The notes: a model not told the origin generated them from the letters alone. DNA of 34,340 nucleotides from Lysobacterales bacterium (GCA_015655335.1 JAATFF010000041.1:1-34340), one strand, 5' to 3'. Positions 8,572-17,282 are shown, numbered from the stretch's first letter. Made by a program: numbers and translations.

Positions 8572-10809
8572 ATGAAAGTCGTGGATCTACCATTCGTACG
8601 CAAGCCAACGCGTAATCTCTGTTTGACAGCGCTCTCGCTGGCTTGCGTGTCCAGCGCCTTCGCACAATCCTCTTCGCCGCCGCCCACGCCGGATCAGCGC
8701 GCCGACCAGCTGATAAAGCGCATGTCGCTGGATGACTTGCACCACATGGTGCAGAGCTACAACACGATGGTTCCGCAACAACCGCCGGGTGGTATCGGCA
8801 CGGCGGGTTATGTGCCGGCGCTGCCTGCACTGGGCATTCCTGCCTTGCAGGAGAACGATGCGGGCATCGGCGTGCACAACTATCCCGTTGGCAAAGACAA
8901 GAATGGGCAGCCCACGTTGGTACGCGGTAAAGCGGGCGATGCCACGCCGCTGCCATCTTTATTGGGACTGGCCGCCACCTGGAACCCGCAGATCGCCTAT
9001 GCCGGTGGCAGCATGATCGGCGGCGAAGCGCATTCGCAGGGCATCAATATGCTGCTTGCCGGTGGCATCAACCTGGCGCGCGAGCCGCGCAATGGACGCA
9101 ATTTCGAATACCTCGGCGAAGATCCGTTGCTCGCCGCTCGCATGGACGGTGCGGAGATTCGTGGCATCCAGTCGCAGCATGTGCTTTCCACGATCAAGCA
9201 TTACGCCTTGAATGCGCAGGAAACCAATCGCCTGACGGTCAGCTCGAATATCGACGAACGCGCGATGCGCGAATCGGACTTGCTGGCGTTCGAACTGGCG
9301 ATCGAGGATGGTCATCCCGCGTCGGTGATGTGCGGCTACAACAAGATCAATCACGTCTACGACTGCTCCAACAGCCATCTTCTGAACGACGTGCTCAAAC
9401 ACGATTGGAAGTTTCCCGGTTGGGTGATGACCGATTGGGGTGCCGATCACGGCGTGAACGATGCGCTGGATGGCACCGATCAGGTGTCCGGTATCGACGT
9501 GGGGTCCGGCTTCAGCATTGGCAGTATGAGCAGCAGCTTTGGCGCGCCGCTGACGCAGGCCCTCGCCAATGGCACGGTGCCGCACAGCCGCCTGCAGGAC
9601 ATGGTGCATCGCATTCTGCGTTCGATGCTGGCGGGTGGATTGTTCGACGATCCGCCGGTGGTCAAGCCGCTTAACGCGGAAGCCGATGCATTGGTTTCGC
9701 AGCATGCTGCTGAGCAGGCCATCGTGCTGTTGAAGAACGATCATGCGTAACTGCCGTTAAGCGCGAACGTAAAGACCATCGCGATCATTGGCGGCCATGC
9801 GGATGCCGGTGTGCTTTCCGGCGGTGGTTCCGCGCAAGTGTGGCCGATCGGCGGCCCGGCGATTCCGGCGGTGCAGCCGCCCGTCCAGAACGTGTGGCAA
9901 TGGATGGTGTATGACCCGTCATCGCCGATGAAGGCACTGCAAAAAATGATGCCCGGAGTCACCGTGCGCTACGACGACGGTAGCGATCCGGCGAAAGCTG
10001 CGGCTTTGGCGAAGTCGTCCGACGTTGTGGTCGTCTTCGCCACGCAATGGATGTGCGAAGCCATCGATGCGCCTAACCTGTCGTTGCCAAATGGTCAGGA
10101 CGCATTGATCGACGCGGTGGCTGCGGCTAATCCGCATGCGGTCGTCGTGCTGGAAAACGGCGGTCCGGTAAAAATGCCATGGCTGTCTAAAGTCAGCGCT
10201 GTGGTGGAGGCGTGGTATCCCGGCGCACGCGGCGGCGAGGCGATTGCCGGTGTGTTGACCGGTAAAGTGAATCCGTCGGGTCGCCTGCCGATCACTTTCC
10301 CGCAGGACGAGCAGCAATTACCGCGTCCGCAGCTCACCGATGCCCTCGATGTCGATTACAACATCGAAGGCGCGGCGGTCGGTTACAAATGGTTCGACGA
10401 GAAGAAATTGGAGCCATTGTTTCCGTTCGGCTTCGGTCTGTCGTATAGCCGCTTCGGTTACAGCGATCTGCACGTGAGTTCGCAGGGCGATCGCGTTACG
10501 GTGAGTTTCAAAGTAACCAATCTCGGTGATCGCGCTGGCATGGACACACCGCAAATCTACGTCGGCATGCCGGCAAATAGCGGCGAAGCGCCGCGCCGGT
10601 TGGCCGGATTCGAAAAGGTGGCCTTGCAGCCGAAAGAAAGCCGTACCGTCACCGTCACGATCGATCGGCGTTTGCTCGCCGTGTTCGATGTGAAGGGCGA
10701 CCAATGGCAGGTTGCGGCAGGCAGCTATCCGATCCAGGTGGGGCACTCGTCGCGCGACTTGGTGTTGAATGGCGCCGCTGCCGTTGCCGCCGCGCGGATT
10801 GCGCCATAA
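8572..10809 (+). pseudogene. GH3 beta-glucosidase, exported, interrupted by an in-frame TAA
   Basis: The 745-codon frame has a signal peptide (about residues 1-32, ending SSAFAQ), a GH3 barrel domain with nucleophile Asp288 in VMTDWGADHG, a second alpha/beta domain (IAIIGGHADAG, SGGGSAQV, and EAWYPGARGGEAIAGVLTG), and a C-terminal fibronectin-III-like domain (VSFKVTNLGDRAGMDTPQIYV). It would release glucose from beta-glucosides in the periplasm. Codon 393 (9748-9750) is TAA, in the linker that reads LLKNDHA-stop-LPLSANVKTIAIIG; related proteins have an ordinary residue there, and CAA (Gln) is the simplest ancestor. The product would keep the nucleophile but lose the second domain, which normally helps form the active site. 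The remaining frame is intact, so the lesion is recent or artefactual. Confidence 0.83.
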
Positions 10810-10843
10810 AAATATTCAGGGACGATCAGGAGTGACACCTTCC

Positions 10844-11794
10844 ATGCAGGACCAAACTTGCCGCGTTCGGTTGATCGCTCCTTCCGGTTATCCGCACGAC
10901 CGCGATGCGATGACGCGCGGCGTGGCGCGCTTGCAGGCAGCCGGTTGCGCCGTGGAGGGATTGGACGTGCTCCATCGTACCGAGCTGCGTTATGCCGGCA
11001 GCGATGCGCAGCGTGTCGCGGACATCAATACGCTGGCCACGCTCGACGCGTTGCCGGATATCGCGTTGTCCATCCGCGGCGGATACGGTGTGACGCGCTT
11101 GTTGGAGCATGTGCGGTACGACGCGTTGCGCGAACGTCTCGCGGGTGCGCCGATGGTGCTAGTCGGGCATAGCGACTTCACGGCGTTGCAGATGGCGCTG
11201 TACGCAAAATCCAGCCTGGTTACGTTTGGTGGACCCATGCTTGGCCCGGATTTCGGCCCGGTCGAACTCAGTCCACTGACCTGGCGCAATTTCTGGCGCA
11301 CGATCAGTGCGCCGCAGGGCAAGGCGAGCTGGGATTGCGGCGAAGTGGGCGAGTGCGAGGTGGAAGGGCCGCTATGGGGCGGCAATCTTGCCATGTTGTG
11401 CAGCCTGCTCGACACACCCTATTTTCCACGCATCGAAGGCGGCATCTTGTTCGTGGAGGATGTGGGCGAACCGCCGTTCCGCATCGAGCGAATGCTTTAC
11501 CAATTGCACCTATCCGGTGTGCTGGGGCGGCAGCGTGCGCTGATCTTGGGCGACTTCACCCAGTGCCGACCGGCCGCCTATGACAACGGCTACGACCTGG
11601 CCGACGGTTTTGCCCAGATCCGCCGCATTGCCGGGATCCCGGTGCTTTCGGGCATGCCCTTCGGCCATGCGGCCGACAAGTTCACCCTGCCGTTCGGCGT
11701 GCCGGCCCGTCTACGCGTGATGGGACAGCGGGCCAGCCTGGATTTCCACGGCTATCCGCACCTGCGGCAGGCGCATGAGCCATCGATGACCTGA
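10844..11794 (+). CDS. ldcA: LD-carboxypeptidase (peptidase family S66)
   Basis: A 316-residue cytoplasmic serine peptidase that trims the terminal D-alanine from murein tetrapeptides during cell-wall recycling. Family S66 marks are present: the APSGYP start, the glycine-rich SIRGGYGV, the nucleophile region GHSDFTAL, the glutamate in FVEDVGEPPFRIERML, and the late histidine in GMPFGHAADKFTLPFG. There is no signal peptide. ATG 10844 was chosen because AGGAG lies at 10828-10832, though the spacing is long; GTG 10832 is an in-frame alternative. It lies 34 bases after the beta-glucosidase frame and may be co-transcribed with it. Both genes interrupt the usual ribBA-ribH neighbourhood. Confidence 0.92.
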   Translation: MQDQTCRVRLIAPSGYPHDRDAMTRGVARLQAAGCAVEGLDVLHRTELRYAGSDAQRVADINTLATLDALPDIALSIRGGYGVTRLLEHVRYDALRERLAGAPMVLVGHSDFTALQMALYAKSSLVTFGGPMLGPDFGPVELSPLTWRNFWRTISAPQGKASWDCGEVGECEVEGPLWGGNLAMLCSLLDTPYFPRIEGGILFVEDVGEPPFRIERMLYQLHLSGVLGRQRALILGDFTQCRPAAYDNGYDLADGFAQIRRIAGIPVLSGMPFGHAADKFTLPFGVPARLRVMGQRASLDFHGYPHLRQAHEPSMT

Positions 11795-11868
11795 TGTTCC
11801 AAGCAACCCTTCCCCCAAACCCGTAAAATACCTGGCCCGCAAGGGCTTACCCTTAGGAATCCAGCACC

Positions 11869-12330
11869 ATGAAGACCATCGAAGGCGATTTCGCCACGCC
11901 CAAGGGCCGTTTTGCCATCGTCGCCGGCCGTTTCAACGGTTTCGTCGTCGAGCCGCTGGTAGCGGGCGCACGCGATGCGCTGGTGCGGCACGGCGTGAAA
12001 GACGATGAGATCGACCTGATCCGTGTACCGGGCGCCTGGGAAATCGCGCTGGCCGCGCACAAGCTGGCGCACTCGGGCAAGTATGCGGCGGTGATCGCGC
12101 TGGGCGCGGTGATCCGTGGGTCCACTCCGCATTTCGACTTCGTTGCCGGCGAATGCGCCAAGGGCCTGGCCCAGGCCGCGTACGGTTCCGGCGTGCCGGT
12201 CGCATTTGGCGTGCTTACCACCGACACCATCGAACAGGCCATTGAGCGTTCCGGCACCAAGGCAGGCAACAAGGGTGCCGATGCTGCTATCGCGGCGCTC
12301 GAGATGGTCAATTTGTACGGAAAGCTGTAA
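11869..12330 (+). CDS. ribH: 6,7-dimethyl-8-ribityllumazine synthase
   Basis: A 153-residue protein that joins the pyrimidine product of RibD with dihydroxybutanone phosphate from RibB to form lumazine, the substrate of RibE. Motifs present are [25 protein letters not shown], the phosphate-binding [15 protein letters not shown] with the catalytic histidine, and [11 protein letters not shown]. Family members assemble into pentamers or 60-subunit shells. The start has AGGAA about 10 bases upstream. The stop codon TAA overlaps the nusB ATG by one base, so the two are translationally coupled. No riboswitch precedes this gene; the 74-base gap has only a weak -10-like TAAAAT. Confidence 0.96.
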   Translation: MKTIEGDFATPKGRFAIVAGRFNGFVVEPLVAGARDALVRHGVKDDEIDLIRVPGAWEIALAAHKLAHSGKYAAVIALGAVIRGSTPHFDFVAGECAKGLAQAAYGSGVPVAFGVLTTDTIEQAIERSGTKAGNKGADAAIAALEMVNLYGKL

Positions 12331-12788
12331 TGAACCATCGTCCGGAAGGCATCGATCTGGCTGCACGCTCGCGCGCTCGCCGCCGTGCGCTGCAGGCGCT
12401 GTACGCGTGGCAGATGAGCGGCAGCGCCATGCACGCGGTGATCGATCAGTTCCGCCACGAGCAGGACATGGAAGTGGCTGATCTGGAGTACTTCGAAGAT
12501 TTGCTGCGCGGCGTGGAAAAACACGTCGACGAACTCGACGAGGCGCTTAAGCCCTACATCGATCGCGAAGTCGCGCAGATCGATCCGATCGAACGCGCGG
12601 CGCTTCGCCTGGCCGCCTACGAATTGAAATATCGTCCCGACGTGCCGTATCGCGTGGTGATTAACGAGGCGATCGAAGTGACCAAGCGCTTCGGCGCCGA
12701 TCACGGGCACAGCTACGTCAACGGCGTGCTGGACAAGCTCGCCACGCAGCTTCGCGTGGTGGAGAAGCGGGGAGGCGGGGCGGAGTAA
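12330..12788 (+). CDS. nusB: Transcription antitermination factor NusB
   Basis: A 152-residue all-helical protein of standard length. It binds boxA RNA with NusE (ribosomal protein S10) to prevent premature termination, mainly in rRNA operons. Diagnostic segments are ARSRARRRALQALYAWQ near the N terminus, the central helix IDPIERAALRLAAYEL, the VPYRVVINEAIEVTKRFG block, and SYVNGVLDKLA at the end. Its ATG overlaps the ribH stop, and ribH-nusB pairing is widespread. After it comes a 77-base gap without any recognisable signal before thiL. Confidence 0.97.
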   Translation: MNHRPEGIDLAARSRARRRALQALYAWQMSGSAMHAVIDQFRHEQDMEVADLEYFEDLLRGVEKHVDELDEALKPYIDREVAQIDPIERAALRLAAYELKYRPDVPYRVVINEAIEVTKRFGADHGHSYVNGVLDKLATQLRVVEKRGGGAE

Positions 12789-12865
12789 AGCGGACGCATT
12801 GATGTGCGCGGCGGCGTGATCCAAGCTTAGCGACACGCGCGGCCACTCTCCCACCTTACGCTCCT

Positions 12866-13825
12866 ATGGAATTCACGCTCATCGACCGCATTCGCGAGCG
12901 CACCGCACAGGGGCGCGACGATGTGCGTCTTGGGATCGGCGACGATGCGGCGTTGCTCGCCGTGCCCGCCGGGCAGGAACTGGCCGTCGCCATCGATACC
13001 TTGGTCGAGGGTGTGCATTTTCCGATCGGCACGGCAGCGGTCGATATCGGTTGGAAATCGCTGGCAGTGAATCTCTCCGATCTCGCGGCGATGGGCGCTA
13101 CGCCGGCGTGGGCACTCCTGGCGCTGACGCTGCCCAGCGCTGACGCGTCGCTTGTCGACGGCCTCGCGAATGGTTTCGCGCAACTGGCACAGACGTATCG
13201 ACTCGCCTTGGTCGGCGGCGACACGACGCGCGGCCCGTTTACCCTCAGCGTGGCCGTGCATGGTTTCGTTCCACCCGGCAAGGCACTCAAGCGCTAGGGT
13301 GCGCAAGTGGGCGATGCAGTGCTGGTTACCGGCACGCTTGGCGATGCCGCAGCCGGTTTGCAACTGGTACAAAAAGGTAGCCATGCCGATGCACGTTCGA
13401 CATTCCTGATCGAACGCTTGAATCGCCCCACACCACGTGTCGCTGCGGGTCTCGCATTACGTGGACATGCCAATGCGTGCATCGATATTTCCGATGGGTT
13501 GCTCGCCGATCTCGGTCATCTGTGTGCGGCCAGTAACGTCGGTGCAGAGATCGAGACGTCCTTGCTGCCGCGTTCATCGGCGTTGCTCGATCTTTTCAAC
13601 CAAGACGTCGCACGCGATTTTGCGTTGAGCGGCGGCGATGATTACGAACTGTGCTTCACGGTGCCTGCTCAACACCTCGCCGCCGTGCAGGCGGACCTTG
13701 CCCGACTCGGTTGTGGCGTCACCAAAATTGGAAGAATCGTCGAAGGTGGCGGTGTCAGCGTGCGCGATCCCGAAGGGCGCTGGCTGGAACCGGCGCGCAA
13801 CGGCTGGGATCATTTCGGCGCATGA
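12866..13825 (+). pseudogene. thiL: thiL, thiamine-monophosphate kinase, interrupted by an in-frame TAG
   Basis: The 319-codon frame encodes ThiL, which makes the cofactor thiamine diphosphate from thiamine monophosphate. Family features are present on both sides of the break: DDVRLGIGDDAALL (metal and ATP site), DTLVEGVHF, SLAVNLSDLAAMGA and LVGGDTTRG upstream; DISDGLLADLGHL and ALSGGDDYELCF downstream. Codon 144 (13295-13297) is TAG in the sequence GKALKR-stop-GAQVGDAVLVTG; a serine codon TCG is the simplest ancestor. The break falls between the two domains, so each fragment alone should be inactive. A GTG at 13307 could restart the second half but lacks the ATP site. The frame is otherwise clean and ends in an ATGA overlap with pgpA. 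Confidence 0.86.
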
Positions 13826-14319
13826 GCGAACGCAAAGTACTCACTAATGCACAACGCCGTGCACTGTTGTCCAGCCCTGCGGGTTGGCTCGCTTGCGGTT
13901 TCGGTTCTGGCCTGGCGCCAGTGGCGCAGGGAACTTTCGGTTCCTTGGCGGCCATTCTGCCGTGGCTGTTGTTGCGTCACTTATCGCTGCCGATCAATGT
14001 GCTGGTCATCGCGGTTGGCTTTGTCATCGGTTTATGGGCTTGTGATGTCGCCGGTCGCGCGCTCGGCGTGGACGATCATCGCAGTCTTGTCTGGGACGAA
14101 TTCGTTGGACAATGGATCGCGCTGCTTCCCGCGCTGTGGGCACCATGGTGGGCCGTGGTCGCCGGTTTCGTCTTATTCCGCCTGTTCGATGTGTGGAAGC
14201 CCTGGCCGATTCGGTGGCTGGACCGACACTTGAAAGGCGGTCTGGGCGTTATGGTCGACGATGTGGTTGCCGGGCTTTTCGCGGCGATCTTGCTATGGTT
14301 GGTATTGCATCTGGCTTGA
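13822..14319 (+). CDS. pgpA: Phosphatidylglycerophosphatase A
   Basis: A 165-residue inner-membrane phosphatase that forms phosphatidylglycerol from its phosphate precursor. Hallmarks are GFGSGLAPVAQGTFGSLAA at about 26-44, the acidic V-W-D-E-F-V-G-Q block, and DVWKPWPIRWLDRHLKGGLGV with MVDDVVAG, which supply the metal-binding acids. Three or four hydrophobic segments span the rest. The ATG overlaps the thiL stop by four bases (ATGA), so its translation should depend on ribosomes finishing thiL; the premature stop in thiL could lower PgpA output by polarity. Confidence 0.95.
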   Translation: MSERKVLTNAQRRALLSSPAGWLACGFGSGLAPVAQGTFGSLAAILPWLLLRHLSLPINVLVIAVGFVIGLWACDVAGRALGVDDHRSLVWDEFVGQWIALLPALWAPWWAVVAGFVLFRLFDVWKPWPIRWLDRHLKGGLGVMVDDVVAGLFAAILLWLVLHLA

Positions 14320-14353
14320 ATAGACTTGAGCGCCACCAATAAGAGGGTGAGTC

Positions 14354-15184
14354 ATGGGTTTTGCAACGAAGAATATGTTTTTCGCATTGACGCTGATCAT
14401 CCCGTTCGTCGCTGGATACGCGGGTGCGGTTAGTAGCGCCCAATCGACGAACGACGCTGGCGCGCCGGCGCCATCGAATGACACGCTCAATGACGGTCCG
14501 AGTTATTTTTCGCGACACTTCAGTGTGGATGCTCTTAGCAACGACGTGAAGGATGCCGTCGTACGCGCCAATCTAGCGCCGGTGTCGTTCAACAAGATTT
14601 TCGTGCAAACACGCGATCAACTTACGACTACCGCTCAGGCCGCTGATGGTCAATCCACCAACGGCCAAGCCAAGCCGACTATCTATACGGTGCAGCAGAC
14701 GCTGGAAAACGCCGGTCATGGATTAATACGCCGAATGCAGTCCGTGGAGGATCAAGGCGCTATTACCGTCACGCGCTTCGATCTTACCTATCGCGGTTAT
14801 TTTCCTTTCCTTACACAAAGCGTTCCCGCCAACACGGGCACACTTCCTCCTGTGGTGGACGCGCGCAAAGTCATGCGGTTCGATACCAACACGGATGGCC
14901 ATATGAATTTTACGTATTTGTATGGTCCGACCGGGCAGAAAGCTTTCGACGATCCGGGTCAAGTCACCTGCGATAGCGGCAAGAGCTATGGCGCGTCGCA
15001 ACTGAATCAGACCATTGAAGGGCAGGTTCGCGAGCTGGATTGTCAGGTCATTGATTCGAACGGCATGGTGACCGATAAGATGAAACTTGCCTACTTGGAA
15101 AAATACGGTGTGACGTTGATGCTTCACGTGCAGGGTTCTGAAAGCTCCATTGACAGCAGCATCGTTGACTTCAAAGTGGAGTAA
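14354..15184 (+). CDS. Exported protein of unknown function
   Basis: A 276-residue protein with an N-terminal signal peptide (hydrophobic residues about 8-25; likely cleavage after VSSAQ), so periplasmic or secreted. A Ser/Asn/Asp-rich linker follows, then a domain with RYG-like beta segments (TRFDLTYRGYFPFL, MNFTYLYGPTG) and two cysteines (VTCDSGKSYG and ELDCQV) that could form a disulfide. I do not recognise a family. ATG 14354 has GAGGGTGAG just upstream. It starts 34 bases after pgpA but looks functionally unrelated. The AT-richer codons (TAT, ATT, AAT frequent) differ mildly from its neighbours. Confidence 0.75.
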   Translation: MGFATKNMFFALTLIIPFVAGYAGAVSSAQSTNDAGAPAPSNDTLNDGPSYFSRHFSVDALSNDVKDAVVRANLAPVSFNKIFVQTRDQLTTTAQAADGQSTNGQAKPTIYTVQQTLENAGHGLIRRMQSVEDQGAITVTRFDLTYRGYFPFLTQSVPANTGTLPPVVDARKVMRFDTNTDGHMNFTYLYGPTGQKAFDDPGQVTCDSGKSYGASQLNQTIEGQVRELDCQVIDSNGMVTDKMKLAYLEKYGVTLMLHVQGSESSIDSSIVDFKVE

Positions 15185-15227
15185 TAGCGTTTACTCCATG
15201 GCTTCGACAGCAAATCAGGAGAATCCC

Positions 15228-16196
15228 ATGCAATACCGTCGTCTTGGCCGCACCGGCCTGCAGTTGTCCGCCTTGTCGTTTGGTGCATGGGTCACCTTCG
15301 GTCGTCAGGTGGGACGCTCGGATGCGCGCGAATTGCTGGCGCTCGCCTGGGATCGCGGCGTCAACTTCTTCGACAATGCGGAAACCTACAATCACGGCGA
15401 TGCCGAACGCCTGATGGGCGATGTGCTGGCCGATCTACGATTTCCGCGCGACAGTTATTGCGTCTCCAGCAAAGTGTATTTCGGTGCGGCGGAGAAGCCG
15501 CGTCCCACGCAGCGCGGCCTTTCGCGCAAACACGTGATCGAAGCCTGCCATCAGGCGCTGGAACGCTTGCGCGTGGGTCATCTGGATCTTTATTTCTGCC
15601 ACCGTCCGGATCCCGAAACGCCGATCGAAGAAACGGTCGCGGCGATGGACACGCTGATCCGCCAAGGCAAGGTGTTGTATTGGGGCACCAGCGAGTGGCC
15701 GGCCACGGCTATCCATGAAGCGCATCGCGTCGCGCAAGCCATGCACATGTATGCGCCGGTGGCCGAACAGCCGCAATACAACTTGTTGCATCGCGAACGC
15801 GTGGAGCAGGAGTACGCACCGCTGTATGCGGGCTACGGCATGGGCACCACGATCTGGTCGCCGTTGGCGTCAGGTCTGTTGAGCGGTAAATACAACCAGG
15901 GCGTGCCGCAAGGATCGCGCCTCACACAGCCTGGTTACGAATGGCTGCGCGACATGGTGCTAGGCGAGGGTGGCGAACGCGTGGAGAAAGTGAAACTGCT
16001 GCCCGCTATCGCCGATGAATTGGGAACGACACCGGCGCAGCTCGCTATCGCCTGGTGTCTGACCAATCCGCATGTTTCCACCGTGCTGCTGGGTGCTAGC
16101 CGCAAGGAGCAACTGGAGCAGAACCTCGGCGCACTGGATCTGCTGCCGCGCTTGGATGCGGCGCTGAAAGAGCGGATCGAACATACCCTCGCGTAA
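15228..16196 (+). CDS. Aldo/keto reductase (voltage-gated potassium channel beta-subunit-like)
   Basis: A 322-residue NADPH-dependent oxidoreductase with a TIM-barrel fold. The catalytic set is visible: Asp and Tyr in FFDNAETYNHGDAE, Lys in CVSSKVYFG, and His in LDLYFCHRPDPETP. The C-terminal cofactor part has WSPLASGLLSGKY and VLLGASRKEQLEQNL. The sequence style matches the YghZ / K+-channel beta-subunit branch, whose members often reduce methylglyoxal or other aldehydes; the substrate here is not determined. ATG 15228 has AGGAG at the right spacing. It is transcribed alone or after the unknown exported protein. Confidence 0.92.
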   Translation: MQYRRLGRTGLQLSALSFGAWVTFGRQVGRSDARELLALAWDRGVNFFDNAETYNHGDAERLMGDVLADLRFPRDSYCVSSKVYFGAAEKPRPTQRGLSRKHVIEACHQALERLRVGHLDLYFCHRPDPETPIEETVAAMDTLIRQGKVLYWGTSEWPATAIHEAHRVAQAMHMYAPVAEQPQYNLLHRERVEQEYAPLYAGYGMGTTIWSPLASGLLSGKYNQGVPQGSRLTQPGYEWLRDMVLGEGGERVEKVKLLPAIADELGTTPAQLAIAWCLTNPHVSTVLLGASRKEQLEQNLGALDLLPRLDAALKERIEHTLA

Positions 16197-16207
16197 GGAT
16201 GTGTCAT

Positions 16208-16312
16208 CTCGTCGTCCCGGCGAAAGCCGGGACCCAGCGTCTTAAGCTTCCAAGTCACTAGATGACCCGCTTCGCTGTTGTGAAGCGCCTCCGGCTTTCG
16301 CCGGGATGACGG
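16208..16312. repeat. Pair of inverted REP-like hairpins
   Basis: Copy one at 16214-16233 is GTCCCGGC-GAAA-GCCGGGAC, a perfect 8-bp stem with a GAAA loop, followed by CCAGCGTCTT as in widespread proteobacterial repeats. Copy two at about 16290-16312 is the same core in opposite orientation (CCGGCTTTCGCCGGGATGACGG). Between them CGCTTC/GAAGCG (16268-16287) forms a smaller hairpin. The composite lies between the aldo/keto reductase and hemP and probably also ends transcription. Confidence 0.65.
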
Positions 16313-16339
16313 GATGGGGTGGCATGGGCTTGACTATTA

Positions 16340-16358
16340 AATGAGAATTATTATCATT
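16340..16358. promoter_or_regulatory. Fur box in front of hemP
   Basis: AATGAGAATTATTATCATT is a close match to the 19-base Fur consensus GATAATGATAATCATTATC, with clear dyad symmetry. It lies 30 bases upstream of the hemP start, where Fur with ferrous iron would block transcription. Iron starvation should therefore induce hemP and possibly the following gene. Confidence 0.88.
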
Positions 16359-16387
16359 TGACCGTCACCCGACAACGGAGCCGCGCC

Positions 16388-16591
16388 ATGTCCACCAGCA
16401 CGCTAACCCTGTCCCGTCCATCGCAACCCCCGATGTTGCCCCCTGTGGATGCCGCCCCGGCGACCGCTTCGGTGCGTCGCATTTCCAGCCAGCGCCTGCT
16501 GGCCGGCGAGCGCGAGCTGGTCATTCAGCACCTGGGCAGCGAGTACCACTTGCGCCTTACGCGTAACGGCAAGCTCATTCTCACCAAATAG
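16388..16591 (+). CDS. hemP: Hemin uptake protein HemP/HmuP
   Basis: A 67-residue protein. The C-terminal half carries the family core RISSQRLLAGERELVIQHLG, then YHLRLTRNGKLILTK at the very end, which is diagnostic. The N-terminal third is a Pro/Ser/Thr-rich tail of low complexity. HemP/HmuP proteins promote expression of heme-uptake receptor genes under iron limitation, in some species as co-activators. The Fur box directly upstream fits this. No TonB receptor gene follows in the window, so the receptor would be elsewhere. It ends in TAG. Confidence 0.92.
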   Translation: MSTSTLTLSRPSQPPMLPPVDAAPATASVRRISSQRLLAGERELVIQHLGSEYHLRLTRNGKLILTK

Positions 16592-16707
16592 CCACACGCA
16601 TTGCCCGTCGGACGCCTTCTGACTCCCGTTGAAGGCCTCGTCCGCCATCTGCACCTGTTGCCAGCGCGTCTTCGCATGCCAGCCGGGTCTTCATCCAGGA
16701 GATCGCT

Positions 16708-17280
16708 ATGTTCGGCTGGCTGGCCGCTCGTTCCACACCGCTTTGTCCTCACGCGCCGCAGACGCTCCTGTCGCGGCGCACCCGGCGAATGACGCCAGAG
16801 GTATTGATACGCCATCTGCCTGGCCTGGGCAGTTTGCTTTACCTCCATGCCACCTCGTCCGCGGTCGTCACCGATGCCCTGGCGCCGTGTGTTTTGGTGG
16901 CGTGGCGCGATTTCGCGCCGTTGCTGGAAACGCGCTGGCTGGTGGCAACCAGCGTTGTTACGGACGATGGTCCCCGCGAGTGGTGCGATTGCGTGGATCG
17001 TTATGGCCGCCCACGGGCACGGCTGCATCTGTTGCCGGACACCGACTATCTCGCCTGGGATGCGTTGATGAGTTCGCGCGGCTCGCTGGATGCCCCGCCC
17101 TCCGCGTGGCCAAGCGGACAACTACTGCGGCCAGATAGCGCGACTATCGTGAACTTCCAGGTACGCGAGCTGGCAGGCCTGATGTTGTTGGATCGAGAAA
17201 TGCCGGTCCCACTTTCGCCGCTCGGCGATCGCGTCGCCGCGCATATCGCCAGCGCCGAATCGGCCGTGCTGTCCAAATAG
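16708..17280 (+). CDS. Unknown protein next to hemP, possible heme-utilisation partner
   Basis: A 190-residue, probably cytoplasmic protein without signal peptide or clear membrane segments. It is rich in Leu, Ala, Trp and Arg; recognisable stretches are HLPGLGSLLYLHAT, DRYGRPRARLHLLPDTDYLAWD and ALSPLGDRV-type ends, but I cannot assign a family with certainty. ATG 16708 is chosen for the strong AGGAG 6 bases upstream; ATG 16789 is an alternative. It lies 116 bases after hemP in the same direction without an obvious terminator between, so Fur control of both is plausible. A link to heme handling is inferred only from this context. Confidence 0.65.
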   Translation: MFGWLAARSTPLCPHAPQTLLSRRTRRMTPEVLIRHLPGLGSLLYLHATSSAVVTDALAPCVLVAWRDFAPLLETRWLVATSVVTDDGPREWCDCVDRYGRPRARLHLLPDTDYLAWDALMSSRGSLDAPPSAWPSGQLLRPDSATIVNFQVRELAGLMLLDREMPVPLSPLGDRVAAHIASAESAVLSK

Positions 17281-17282
17281 TC

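Noticed and set aside
11795-11868. Promoter for ribH (TAAAAT near 11825)
   Set aside because: A single -10-like hexamer without a matching -35 element is too weak to call in this sequence.
5166-13297. TAG reassigned to an amino acid (recoded genetic code or pyrrolysine)
   Set aside because: TAG ends the TetR gene, hemP and the gene at 16708, and one of the three internal stops is TAA, which ends many genes here. The two TAG sites also seem to replace different residues (Glu and Ser).
16603-17138. Open frames on both strands overlapping the gene at 16708
   Set aside because: They lack ribosome-binding sites and have Arg/Pro-rich shadow composition; the 16708 frame has a strong AGGAG and balanced composition.
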